Assembly: GCF_028657905.1 (NCBI RefSeq) | Contig: NZ_CP117781.1 | Location: forward strand, 2,542,001-2,606,000 | DNA length: 64,000 nt | Reading direction: 5' to 3' | Source: Burkholderia sp. FERM BP-3421 | GTDB lineage: Bacteria; Pseudomonadota; Gammaproteobacteria; Burkholderiales; Burkholderiaceae | Shown: positions 8,127-16,621 of the stretch, one piece after another | Numbering within the stretch: position 1 is the first letter of the stretch | Layout of the letters: the number at the start of each line of letters is the position of its first letter | Program-made: the position numbers and the translations under genes | The notes under the pieces: generated by a model | What the model was told of the DNA's origin: nothing | The model's input: only the letters and a program-made list of their open reading frames with translations | Database searches by the model: none

Positions 8127-8879
8127 ATGAGTCGTTTCGAACCCAATGTAGCGTTTCCGGCGTCGTTGATCGGCGAACCCAACCGCGCGCGGATTCTCAT
8201 GGCGTTGTGCGCGGGCGAGCAACGGGCCGGCTCGCTTGCCCAGTTCGTGTCGGCATCGCCGCAGGCCACCAGCAATCATCTCGCTCGGCTGGTGAAGGGG
8301 GGGCTGGTCTGCGTACGGAGTGACGGACGGCATCGCTACTATCGATTGGCGAATCCGGAGGTCGCACGGGTCCTGGAACTTCTGGCGGTGCTCGCGCCGC
8401 CCTTGCCGGCCCGACTGCATGGCCGCGTGGACCGGACGCTCCACTACGCGCGCACCTGTTACGACCATCTCGCCGGTACATTGGGCGTGGCGCTTGCCGA
8501 TGCGATGAGACGCGAAGGATTCCTGTCCAAGCCGACGGGCAAGGACGATCAACGACACTGGCGGGTGACACGACGCGGCATCGCGTGGTTCGCCGATCTC
8601 GGCGTGGACACGAGTGCGTTGCGTGGGCCGCTCACGCGTATTGCACGTTGTTGCCTCGATCGCACCGAGCACCGGCATCATCTGGCGGGGCCGCTGGGCG
8701 TCGCGATGCTCAGGTGCATGGTCGAGCATCGCTGGCTCGAGCGCAATGCGGGCACGCGCGCCGTCAGGCTGACCCGTGAGGGTGCGCGCATGCTGAAGTC
8801 CAGTCTGGGTATCGACACCGACAGCCTGCGCGAGCCCGAACTTCCACGACCCGGCATCGACGCCATGTCGCCGGACTAA
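8127..8879 (+). CDS. ArsR-type winged-helix regulator
   Basis: 250 residues, ATG preceded by GGAGAGG. Residues about 12-85 form an ArsR wHTH (IGEPNRARILMALCAGE, then SASPQATSNHLARLVKGGLV, then DGRHRYYRL wing). The remaining 150 residues include a second wHTH-like stretch (LTREGARMLKSSLGI), so this is the longer ArsR type. No Cys pair of the metal-sensing kind is seen in the recognition helix. It faces the MFS exporter across an intergenic region with an AT-rich centre and most likely represses that gene until a ligand binds. Confidence 0.8.
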   Translation: MSRFEPNVAFPASLIGEPNRARILMALCAGEQRAGSLAQFVSASPQATSNHLARLVKGGLVCVRSDGRHRYYRLANPEVARVLELLAVLAPPLPARLHGRVDRTLHYARTCYDHLAGTLGVALADAMRREGFLSKPTGKDDQRHWRVTRRGIAWFADLGVDTSALRGPLTRIARCCLDRTEHRHHLAGPLGVAMLRCMVEHRWLERNAGTRAVRLTREGARMLKSSLGIDTDSLREPELPRPGIDAMSPD

Positions 8880-9094
8880 GCGGCTGCGAGTCCGGTCCGC
8901 GCCGCGATCATGCGTTTGAGCCGCTCGCGCTCGGACGCCCGATCCTCGGCCGACGGGCGCCGGCCTCACCCTGCCCCCGAACGTATTGCGCCAACGAACA
9001 AGCCTTGTTCCGAGATATCGTGACGCTTGCTCCGGCCATTCGACCGCTCACACAATCCAGGCGCCCCGTCCGTTGGTCGATCCGCTGACGAGCC

Positions 9095-9601
9095 TTACTT
9101 TTCCCACCAGTGGCGGTTGGCGTCCTGAAGGTTCTTCTGAACGCCCTTGCTCACATTTCGCGTGGCCTCGGCCTTCGATTGCACCTCGTCCGTTTCGGCT
9201 TTCGAGCGTGCCAGATCAGCGTTGATCTTGTCGTTCTCGCGATTGACCTGCGTTTCGAGCTGCTTCAGGCGCAGTTCCTTGTAGCGGTTCTCGTAAGCGC
9301 GGTCCTGATCTTCGATGCTGCGTTGCCTGCCGGCAGCATCGCGACGTTCACGGTCACGCTGCGACGCCATCGCCGCTTGCGCACGGTCACGCTTTTGCTG
9401 AGCCGCTGCCGCCGCCTTTTGCTGCCGCTGCTGCTCGGCTTCGTAAGCGCGCTGCTGCGCGTCGCGTTCGGCTACCGCATTGGATTCAAGCTGCTGCATG
9501 CGGGCAAGACCCGCATCCATGTTGACGGCGGTCTGGGGCGGCTGCCCCTGCGCGGCTACCGCCGTCGGGATCAGCAGCGAAAGAAAAACGGCCCGCTTCA
9601 T
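9095..9601 (-). CDS. Secreted coiled-coil protein
   Basis: 168 residues from MKRAVFLSLLIPTAVAAQGQ, a short signal peptide with likely cleavage after AVAAQ/A. The mature part is strongly charged and Gln/Ala rich with long heptad-like runs (residues about 40-150), i.e. a periplasmic helical rod. Its ATG overlaps the stop of the lipoprotein gene (ATGA at 9601-9598), so translation is coupled. An upstream start in the same frame inside the lipoprotein gene was rejected because it hides the signal peptide. The role is unknown; context suggests an envelope partner of the lipoprotein. Confidence 0.7.
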   Translation of the reverse strand: MKRAVFLSLLIPTAVAAQGQPPQTAVNMDAGLARMQQLESNAVAERDAQQRAYEAEQQRQQKAAAAAQQKRDRAQAAMASQRDRERRDAAGRQRSIEDQDRAYENRYKELRLKQLETQVNRENDKINADLARSKAETDEVQSKAEATRNVSKGVQKNLQDANRHWWEK

Positions 9602-10116
9602 TTCGCCGCTTCCGTCGCTTGAGCCGGACATTGCGCGTTCGGCTGGACACGGGTCGTCGTGTCCGAGCCGATCATCATCGCCATACCCGGCTTGAATTCG
9701 CAGACGCGGCCCACCTGTGCGCTGATGTACGATTTCTTGCCGTCGCGATAGGCGATCTGCACACCGTCGACCATCACCTTGTCGCTCACCATCGAGCCCG
9801 CTGCGGCGCCGACCGCGCCCCCGGCGACCGTTCCCACGCCGGTACGGCCCCAGCCTCCCGGCCCCGTCGCACCGCCGACGGCCGCCCCTGCGAGCGCGCC
9901 GAGAACCGTACCGGTCAGTTGCGCCGCTTGCTTGTTCTGCTCGTTGCTGACCTGCACGCGAGCCGGCAGGATGGTCAGAATTTCGATCGTGCGCACTTCC
10001 TGACGCTGGTTCACTTCAGTCGCGCTATAGGAATCGGCGCGATTTTCCATACCGGGCGTTGCGCAACCGGCCAGAATCATCGAGCCGGCAATCGTAGCGA
10101 TGGTGATTTTTTTCAT
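9598..10116 (-). CDS. Glycine-zipper outer-membrane lipoprotein (SlyB/Pcp-like)
   Basis: 172 residues, MKKITIATIAGSMILAGCATPG: signal peptide II with lipobox LAGC (Cys18), so lipid-anchored. Residues about 65-115 are a glycine zipper (LGALAGAAVGGATGPGGWG, then GTVAGGAVGAAAGSM), the hallmark of SlyB/17-kDa antigen-like proteins. The C-terminal part (SYISAQVGRVCEFKPGMAMMI) is beta-rich. GGGGA precedes the ATG. First gene of a two-gene leftward unit with the coiled-coil protein. The upstream region to 10,170 is AT-rich and may hold the promoter. Confidence 0.8.
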   Translation of the reverse strand: MKKITIATIAGSMILAGCATPGMENRADSYSATEVNQRQEVRTIEILTILPARVQVSNEQNKQAAQLTGTVLGALAGAAVGGATGPGGWGRTGVGTVAGGAVGAAAGSMVSDKVMVDGVQIAYRDGKKSYISAQVGRVCEFKPGMAMMIGSDTTTRVQPNAQCPAQATEAAK

Positions 10117-11215
10117 GAATTCCCCGTTTGTATTTTATGTCGGCGCAATTCTAATTTAATGATTTTGTAAAGGTCAAGTTTGAAAAGCGCATCGCCCCGA
10201 GTGGCTTGACGAGAGCGCGACAAAGTACGACCCGCTTACCGCCAGGAAAAGGCAGCGATCTCTGGACTTCCACCCATGATCCACCAGGCCAACCCAATCC
10301 CCAAATATACCGCCATCCGAATAAAAGTATTTAGCATATAAAATTATTATTTTTTAATAAAAATCAATCAATACTCCAAATATTTTTTCAATTCCCCCAT
10401 CCACACCAATACGATTCAGCCTACGATGACTCCATAAGTCGCGAGAAGAAGTACTAACGACATGCACTATTCGACAATATGGATTCCTTGTTTTTATGAC
10501 GAAAGCAAATAACGGCCCGATGCTCGACAAACCAACCACGGCCATCAACGCGTCCTGCGCACGACATTCCGCTGGATCGGGGCATCGGGCGCATCACACC
10601 AGCCCGTAGATGAGTTCGTTCTTCGGCAGCCATCCTTCGACACCATCGATGGACTGCTACGCCCGCCGTTTGAGTCATGCAGTCCCACCCCGGGGTCGCG
10701 ATCCGGTGAGCCTCAACCATGTCATTCCGTCGCACTTGCGTCGCCAGCAGTTCTTTGGGTTTGCCGTTTTCGTACCGATCTTTCGTGGAGAACCCACTTG
10801 GCATCCAACTGCTCGACTTGCGCCTGGTTGGAGCGACGCGGGCCACCATGCACTCAAGCAACCCGAGCGGCTAACGGCGCGCTCACACATCCGAGACAGA
10901 CGCTCCCGGGCATGTTAGCCATCCCCATGCTCTCGAGGAGCCGACCTCATGCCTGCGATTCGATGCCGCCAATCGACGACGTCATCTCCGTCTATTCACT
11001 CCTTCCGGGCCCGGAGCCGGAAAGCGATGCCACCATCTCGTCTTGACTTAGCTCATGCTGCACCATCGATGAGTTGATGATGGACATTGCAGGCACCGAG
11101 GAATTCTCGAAGCGGGCCGCCGTTATTGCACGCCAGCGGACGCGGGGCAACGTAGGAAAATCTGAATTGCCCTCGTCGTCCACCATCAAGCCGGAGCCTA
11201 ACCTCGTCCAGTGGC
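10117..11215. other. Accessory stretch with no confidently identified gene
   Basis: About 1.1 kb. The first 400 bases are AT-rich. Minus-strand frames at 10354-10548 and 10454-10861 have protein-like passages (for example DRYENGKPKELLATQVR), but they overlap each other, lack clear ribosome sites and match nothing I recognise. I read this as decayed island DNA. Confidence 0.4.
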
Positions 11216-11975
11216 TTTCGATTCCATTCCTGGATGGCTGTCGCCCAGTACGACGTTCATGTCGACAGGTCTCGTGCAGATACAGGCCGAAAACGGGTAC
11301 CACGGCTACATCGCTGAAATCGGAGCCTACTACTGCAGTGCCTGACGGGGCTTGCGACGACTCTCCATGCTGGGGAAAAGGCGATTGCCATCGACGTGTT
11401 CGATGATCAGTCGACGAATGCCGATCTCGTCGGGTATAACGAAGTCGGCTCGACCGGAATTCACGACCTGACACAACAGATAACGCAAAGCGTTATCGCC
11501 CGAATGCGGACATCGCGATCATCCGGCGATCGTCACTGGATGTGAGAGCGGAGGATATTCTCCAGCGTGGCGGCAAGGTACGTTTCTTCTCGTTCGACGG
11601 CGGCCATACGCTCGACGTGCTGCTCAACGACCTCCGCCTCGCGGTTGAAATGCTCGCGCCTCACGGCATCATCTCGATCGACAATATTCTGAATCCACAA
11701 TGGCCGGGCATCATCACCGGCTCAGTTCGCTTCTTTGATGGCGAAACCGACTTGCGTCCGGCTGCATTTTTCCCAATAAGCGGATCCGCACATTCGCGCC
11801 ATTTTCGGGTTTCTACAAGAAGGCATTGCTCGGCATCGCGCCGACGGCCATCCAACGTCGAGAGGTAGAGTTCTCGAACTTCACGGCGGATCAATACCAA
11901 GAAGGTGACGATCTCGATCGCTTCCTTGCACGCCATCAGCAGGTGTGCCGTCAGCGGAACCTGCCAGCGGAATGA
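11216..11975 (+). pseudogene. Class I SAM-dependent methyltransferase, frameshifted remnant
   Basis: Pieces of one methyltransferase are spread over three frames. The N-terminal part reads QIQAENGYHGYIAEIGAYY (motif-I region). Next comes IAIDVFDDQSTNADLVGYNE. After a shift near 11,480 the piece NADIAIIRRSSLDVRAEDIL leads into FFSFDGGHTLDVLLNDLRLA and GIISIDNILNPQWPGIITGS. After another shift near 11,770 it ends FAPFSGFYKKALLGIAPTAI and a stop at 11,975. The order and spacing are those of a sugar- or polysaccharide-associated methyltransferase. At least three frame changes make it non-functional. The left limit is approximate. Confidence 0.7.
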
Positions 11976-12166
11976 GGCACGAGCCGTCCTCGAGAATCAC
12001 CGACAAGACAGCCTGCGTTTTCCGCGTTGGTGCAACAAAATCGCGACCCGCATGGAGGAGCCGCACGCGAGAGCGGTGCTGGAAGGGAAACCCGAACTCA
12101 GCCAAGCGGCTAACCGATTCGATGGCGGGCTCCCCCACCGGCACACGCTATCTCGCGAAACATCCG

Positions 12167-12344
12167 TTAGCGGCTCTTGTCGTCGATGGACCACATAAAT
12201 TCGGTCTGCAAATTGCCTTTGAACGCCGGATCGGTACGCGACAGATAGAAGTTCATGAGGTAGCGGAGGCCCTTCGCGCCGTTGCCGAACGACACCGACG
12301 CGGCACCGTGGCAGGACATGCAGTTGGTCTGGATGCCAAGCGAT
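12167..12344 (-). pseudogene. c-type cytochrome, C-terminal fragment
   Basis: The minus strand encodes IQTNCMSCHGAASVSFGNGA and continues to a stop at 12,167 (FKGNLQTEFMWSIDDKSR). CMSCH is a CxxCH heme-attachment site, and the spacing to the C-terminus fits the last heme domain of a periplasmic cytochrome c. Upstream coding sequence is replaced at about 12,345 by an unrelated phage baseplate fragment on the other strand, so only the 3' end survives. Confidence 0.65.
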
Positions 12345-12663
12345 GCTGACGATTGTGAGCCTGCGCGGAGGTACAGCGATCGAGACGCCCGACAGTCTGC
12401 TCGCGCGTCTGCTGCAGCGCATTCGCCGGCCACCGGCGGGCGGCAACAAATACGACTACCGGCAGTGGGCGATGGAAGTGCCGGGCGTAACCGCCGCGTT
12501 CGTCCATCCCTTGCGTCGCGGCCTTGGTACCGTCGACGTTGTGATCGTGACGGATGATGACCTGCCTTCGGACGACGTGCTGAAGATGGCGCAGGCTCAC
12601 ATCGATGATCAACCGCTCGATCCGAAAACTGGCGAGTTTATTGGCCTACCATGGATCGCATGA
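12345..12663 (+). pseudogene. Phage baseplate J-like protein, internal fragment
   Basis: Encodes TAIETPDSLLARLLQRIRRP, PPAGGNKYDYRQWAMEVPGV and HPLRRGLGTVDVVIVTDDD, the conserved middle of Mu/P2-type baseplate J (gp47) proteins. The N-terminal two thirds are absent: the fragment begins at the junction with the cytochrome remnant. After AHIDDQ the sequence no longer resembles the family. It is a piece of a contractile-tail phage. Confidence 0.65.
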
Positions 12664-12936
12664 TGGAAGCGACCTGAGCCGCAGCCGGATGACCAATCGA
12701 TTCACAAGGAATTCACAGCCAATGAGGCAGACTATCGGGCGGCTGTCATTCGTGAGCAGCGCGACGCGTGCCTGCGCGACTCCGACACTCGCACTGTCAC
12801 CCCCCCGGATGCTCCAGTAGCTGTACAGAACCAAGCTGCGCTTTGGGTGGAGTATCGCCAAAAGTTGCGCGACGTCACGATCCAGCCAGGGTTCCCGTTC
12901 AACGTAGAGTGGCCGGAGGCCCCACGCGCGCATTAA
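12664..12936 (+). pseudogene. Phage tail fibre assembly protein, C-terminal remnant
   Basis: The frame ending at TAA 12934-12936 reads EADYRAAVIREQRDACLRDS, then ALWVEYRQKLRDVTIQPGFP, FNVEWPEAPRAH. The YRQxLRD...QPGFP...WPxAP pattern is typical of tail-fibre assembly chaperones. No start codon is found in the open frame. It follows the baseplate fragment in the order expected for a tail module. Confidence 0.6.
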
Positions 12937-13052
12937 ACGCACTTGTTGCCGAGCAGACCGGGTATGGGGGCTACGCTACAATCTGGCTGACCTGGGTTTG
13001 AACTGCCGGCCGACCGGCGGCAAAAACAAAAAATTCTCAACAATAGTAGACA

Positions 13053-14147
13053 GTGAAGCATTCACGAATCCCTGAGCTTGATCTGCTTCGATTCATCGCT
13101 GCCCTTGCAGTCGTGTTTTTTCACTACGCATTCCGGGGCTATGCAGCTGATGATCTGACCGTCATGCACTATCCGCTGCTTGAGCCGATCGCAAAATATG
13201 GCTTCCTAGGCGTGCACCTGTTTTTCATGATCAGCGGCTTTGTCATCCTGATGACGGCTGGCGACGGCAGCGTGAAGAACTTCATCGCGTCGCGCGCGGC
13301 ACGCCTGGCACCGGCGTTCTGGGTTTGCTGTACGATGACCTTCCTCGTGACGCTCGCGATAGGCGGCGATCGCTTCAGCGCGACCTGGTCGCAATACCTA
13401 GTGAACATGGTGACGCTTGGCGGCGGGTTCGGCTCGGACCCGATTGACGGTGCGTACTGGTCGCTCGGTGCGGAGCTACGATTCTACCGCCTAGTCGCGA
13501 TTTTGCTGATCCTCGGCCAGATTGACCGCACGGAGCGATGGCTGTTCGTATGGCTGGCCGCTACGGTGCTCGTCGAGACATTCCCGTTCATCAAGCTCAA
13601 GACCTTCCTGGTGACGGACTACGCGGGCTTCTTCATTGCTGGCGCTGCGCTCTTCCTTATCCGCAGGCACGGACTATCGCGGTCCCGTATCGGGCTCGTA
13701 TGCGGTGCGTGGGCGCTGTCGCTCTACCGCGAACTCCAACTCCTGCCGTACTTCAGCGAGCACTTCGGATTGAATCTGAATGCATGGACGATCGCTGTTG
13801 TGATGACTGCTTTTTTTGCCGTGATGCTTGCGCTTGCGTTACGGCGCACCTCGGTATTGGCGAGCCCTCGATGGATCTGGTTCGGTGCGGTTAGCTATCC
13901 GCTCTACCTGCTCCATCAGAACATTGGCTACATGTTGTTCAATCAATTCGGCGACACGGTTGATCACGATGCGGTGTTCTGGGGTGTCATTGTTGGCGCA
14001 ATCGGCCTTTCGCTGGTGCTACATGTTGCCGTGGAGAAGCCTCTGGCAGGACCACTGAAGCGTAGACTGATGTGCTGGCTTGACGCCGTGCAAAGCGGCG
14101 GAGCGGCGCTGCGCGCGCGCGTAGAGAAAATCAGCAGGTCATCGTAG
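13053..14147 (+). CDS. Membrane O-acyltransferase, acyltransferase-3 (OafA/YrhL) family
   Basis: 364 residues with about ten hydrophobic segments. It begins MKHSRIPELDLLRFIAALAV and contains VVFFHY (catalytic-type His in helix 1), LFFMISGFVI and FIASRAARLAPAFW, all family signatures. YWSLGAELRFY replaces the usual WTLxVExxFY. The start is a GTG without a good ribosome site. The protein should sit in the inner membrane and transfer an acyl (often acetyl) group to surface polysaccharide. Its place just after a tail-fibre assembly remnant matches phage lysogenic-conversion genes that alter O-antigen; that link is inference. Confidence 0.8.
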   Translation: MKHSRIPELDLLRFIAALAVVFFHYAFRGYAADDLTVMHYPLLEPIAKYGFLGVHLFFMISGFVILMTAGDGSVKNFIASRAARLAPAFWVCCTMTFLVTLAIGGDRFSATWSQYLVNMVTLGGGFGSDPIDGAYWSLGAELRFYRLVAILLILGQIDRTERWLFVWLAATVLVETFPFIKLKTFLVTDYAGFFIAGAALFLIRRHGLSRSRIGLVCGAWALSLYRELQLLPYFSEHFGLNLNAWTIAVVMTAFFAVMLALALRRTSVLASPRWIWFGAVSYPLYLLHQNIGYMLFNQFGDTVDHDAVFWGVIVGAIGLSLVLHVAVEKPLAGPLKRRLMCWLDAVQSGGAALRARVEKISRSS

Positions 14148-14197
14148 CGCGGCGACGCATCTGGGCGGCAAACACGAGACGCGTCCCGCATCCACAG

Positions 14198-14656
14198 ATG
14201 ACACCGGTGAATCCGGCTGTTGCCGTCTATCTTGCGGCGACCGCAGCGCAGGATGCGGCACGGGCCGCCGCTGCCGCGCGTCAGGCGGCCTGGGAGGCGT
14301 CGCTACCGTCCGCGGCCGAGTTGATGCAATCCGTGACGGTCGACGCGAACGGCGAAGGGACGTCATTCAACTTCGAGGGCTACACGCTGTGGCACGAACC
14401 CGACCGCGGCGGTTGGTCGCTGACCAACGCTTACGGCATCGATCATTGCGGGTTCCTCACGTCAGAACGGGACTTCCAGCAGCTAATCGACACGCTCCGG
14501 CGCGGCCAGGACATCGGGCCGGTCCCGCCCGGTTGCGACGCGCTGGAAGAGCCGGAAGATGACGCGGCGGACATCGACGCTATGCTCGCGTGCCATGAGG
14601 CTGAAGCGGCGCTGCTGGCCCGCCTCGGGATCCCGGCCGACGACCCTGGGGGCTGA
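14198..14656 (+). CDS. Hypothetical acidic protein
   Basis: 152 residues, MTPVNPAVAVYLAATAAQDA. An Ala-rich N-terminal helix (to residue 35) is followed by a compact middle (GYTLWHEPDRGGWSLTNAYG) and an acidic tail (EEPEDDAADIDAMLACHEAE). The composition looks coding; no family recognised. It lies about 50 bp after the acyltransferase on the same strand, in the phage-derived segment, so probably a phage morons-type gene. Confidence 0.5.
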   Translation: MTPVNPAVAVYLAATAAQDAARAAAAARQAAWEASLPSAAELMQSVTVDANGEGTSFNFEGYTLWHEPDRGGWSLTNAYGIDHCGFLTSERDFQQLIDTLRRGQDIGPVPPGCDALEEPEDDAADIDAMLACHEAEAALLARLGIPADDPGG

Positions 14657-14803
14657 CGGCAACTCAACCCGAGAGATTCTGGCAGTAGGCCACCCCCATC
14701 TCGTCCGCTCCGGAGCCCATCATGAACCGCGTCCCCGCCACACCGATTCCCGCTGACATCGTCTTCAGCGAGACGAGGTAAAAAACCATGCTCATACGTT
14801 TTC

Positions 14804-14965
14804 CTAGCGATTGCTGTACGGATTGCCAGCCTTGTGATTCAAGAAGTCGATCGTCGCTTCCCCCCACAACTCGCGGGGAATCGCATTGAGTGCGTGGGCA
14901 ACCATCGAGACAAACTGCCCGCGGTTCTGATCGGCTCCGGCTTTGTCCGAATACGCGTATGAGTC
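14804..14965 (-). pseudogene. C-terminal fragment of an unidentified protein
   Basis: The minus strand reads SDKAGADQNRGQFVSMVAHA, LNAIPRELWGEATIDFLNHK, AGNPYSNR, stop at 14,804. The passage is convincingly protein-like but begins abruptly at about 14,960, where a plus-strand fragment starts. The parent family is not recognised. Confidence 0.4.
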
Positions 14966-15092
14966 GTACCTCGACACGGATCTGTCCTTTCCGTTGAATG
15001 TCGAGAACCTGAACCTGAACGCCAACGGCCGGATTGGGTTCGGAACCATCAACGCGACGGGCAGGGTCAACGTCAAGGCGGAGTGGAATTGA
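14958..15092 (+). pseudogene. C-terminal fragment of an unidentified beta-rich protein
   Basis: The plus strand reads YESYLDTDLSFPLNVENLNL, NANGRIGFGTINATGRVNVK, AEWN, stop at 15,092. Alternating hydrophobic residues suggest beta strands. No start exists: the frame opens at the junction with the minus-strand fragment at 14,804-14,965. Confidence 0.4.
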
Positions 15093-15333
15093 GGGGCGCG
15101 GCAGCCGCTTGCTTCGCACGATAAGCGCATCCTGTCAGTTCCGGTAGGTGTCAGAATCGTTTGGAAAAGAATATGGTTGGCATCATCGATGCCAAGGCTT
15201 CTGCTTTTCCGCAGCGATCCGTTTGCCCATCGCGAGCAGGGAACGCCTCTTGGCCGCTTCCCGATACCCAGGTCTTTCCGTCGAGTCATCGCTTCTTTGT
15301 CGATGTTTCAACCTACGCGAGAGAGGTCGGTAA

Positions 15334-16545
15334 ATGCCCGAAACGAAAGTCACATCCGTGGAGTCCGCCATGTCGATCGCCGCGCTCGAAGCGGTATCGG
15401 CGAATTGCAGAGGGACGTTCGGCGTGGGCGGCGCGCTCGTCGACGATAACGGCAACGTGCTGCATGCCTTATCGAACCGGGTCGTCGAGAACGAACGCAT
15501 TAACGATCCCACCGCCCATGGCGAGCGGCAACTGGTGGATTGGTACTACGCGAACAAGGATGCCTTGCATCTGCCCCCCCCGGAGCAGATCACCGTCATC
15601 ACCTCGCTCGATCCTTGCTGCATGTGCACGGGGGCGATCCTGACAGCCGGATTCAAGGTCGTGGTGGCGGCGTTCGATACCTATGCCGGAATCAATTGGA
15701 ACACCAAATTCGACTTTCCGTCGCTGCGCAGCCCGCAGAAAACGCAGGCGCTGGAGACGTTCGCTTACCCGGAAGTGGAAGACGGCCATTGTTTCAACCG
15801 GGCGCGGCAGGGCAAGCCGAATATTCCGCCGTTGTCCGGCGGGAGCAAATTGCAAGGCAGCACCGTTGCGCTTTGCAGCAGCATCTTCACATCGACGCTG
15901 ACCGACATCAGGGACAAGATCAATCGGGATCTGCCGTTGAAGGATCTCCTCGATCTGGGCAAGCTGCCGCCAAACAACCCGATCGTCCAGGAACTGAAGG
16001 CGCGCTATCCCCAAGCGCTTCAATACAAGTCAGCGCGTCCGTTTGCTCCGGATAAGGGTTTGGCTTCATTCCTGCAAACGGCGATGAACGAGGACAAGAA
16101 GAACGGCGGGACGGGCCACGCCGTCGCGATGCTCGACAATCGCGGCTATCTGCTGCTATGCCTGCCGGGGTTCGAAGGCCAGTCGCGCATCCGGCGCGCG
16201 TATCTCGAAGTCACACGGACTTACGCGCAGATTCGCAGCAAGCTCGTCGGACTCGGGGTAGCCGATACGTTGAAATATCTGGGCCATCCCAAGTACTGCA
16301 CGTTTGTGATGTCGATCGGCCCCGACACCAGTTCGCAAAGCATCATGGATCTCGGCGCATACGGCTCGACGATGGAGGGCGAATTGGTCCCCGAAAATCC
16401 TTCGCCGCTGCAATACGTGAGGCCCGCGATTCCTCAAGCCCAACTGGAGGATTTTTGTTCGACGCTGCCGCCGCTCTATAGCCAGCTGATCGGCGTCAAG
16501 CCGGTGCAAGTCGCCGATCAGGCGCTGATTCACGCGCTGAGCTGA
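15334..16545 (+). CDS. Two-domain cytidine/nucleotide deaminase-like protein
   Basis: 403 residues, MPETKVTSVESAMSIAALEA. The first domain (about 20-115) has the zinc deaminase signature: His62-Gly-Glu64 in TAHGERQLV and Cys95/Cys98 in DPCCMCTGAI, with the preceding beta hairpin GGALVDDNGNVLHAL. A second stretch (about 258-350) has the same order of elements, HAVAMLDNRGYLLL, then AYLE (289-292) where AHGE stood, then GPDTSSQS (329-336) where DPCCMCTG stood, so it looks like a degenerate copy lacking zinc ligands. No signal peptide. Substrate unknown (free base, nucleotide, tRNA or DNA are all possible). Flanked by a phage-derived segment and an IS3 relic. Confidence 0.75.
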   Translation: MPETKVTSVESAMSIAALEAVSANCRGTFGVGGALVDDNGNVLHALSNRVVENERINDPTAHGERQLVDWYYANKDALHLPPPEQITVITSLDPCCMCTGAILTAGFKVVVAAFDTYAGINWNTKFDFPSLRSPQKTQALETFAYPEVEDGHCFNRARQGKPNIPPLSGGSKLQGSTVALCSSIFTSTLTDIRDKINRDLPLKDLLDLGKLPPNNPIVQELKARYPQALQYKSARPFAPDKGLASFLQTAMNEDKKNGGTGHAVAMLDNRGYLLLCLPGFEGQSRIRRAYLEVTRTYAQIRSKLVGLGVADTLKYLGHPKYCTFVMSIGPDTSSQSIMDLGAYGSTMEGELVPENPSPLQYVRPAIPQAQLEDFCSTLPPLYSQLIGVKPVQVADQALIHALS

Positions 16546-16621
16546 TCGTTGCATGCGATGGATCGGGGGCGATCCGTTGTCACGTCGCGGTGCGCCCCCC
16601 GTTCGATCGAACCGGGGCGCG

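Noticed and set aside
8064..8969. Minus-strand frame of 301 codons over the ArsR-type gene
   Set aside because: The plus-strand frame has a proper wHTH and ribosome site, while this frame is Arg/Ala/Pro-rich shadow.
10354..10861. Two overlapping minus-strand frames with protein-like passages
   Set aside because: No ribosome sites, no recognised family, and the frames overlap; kept only as a note in the gap entry.
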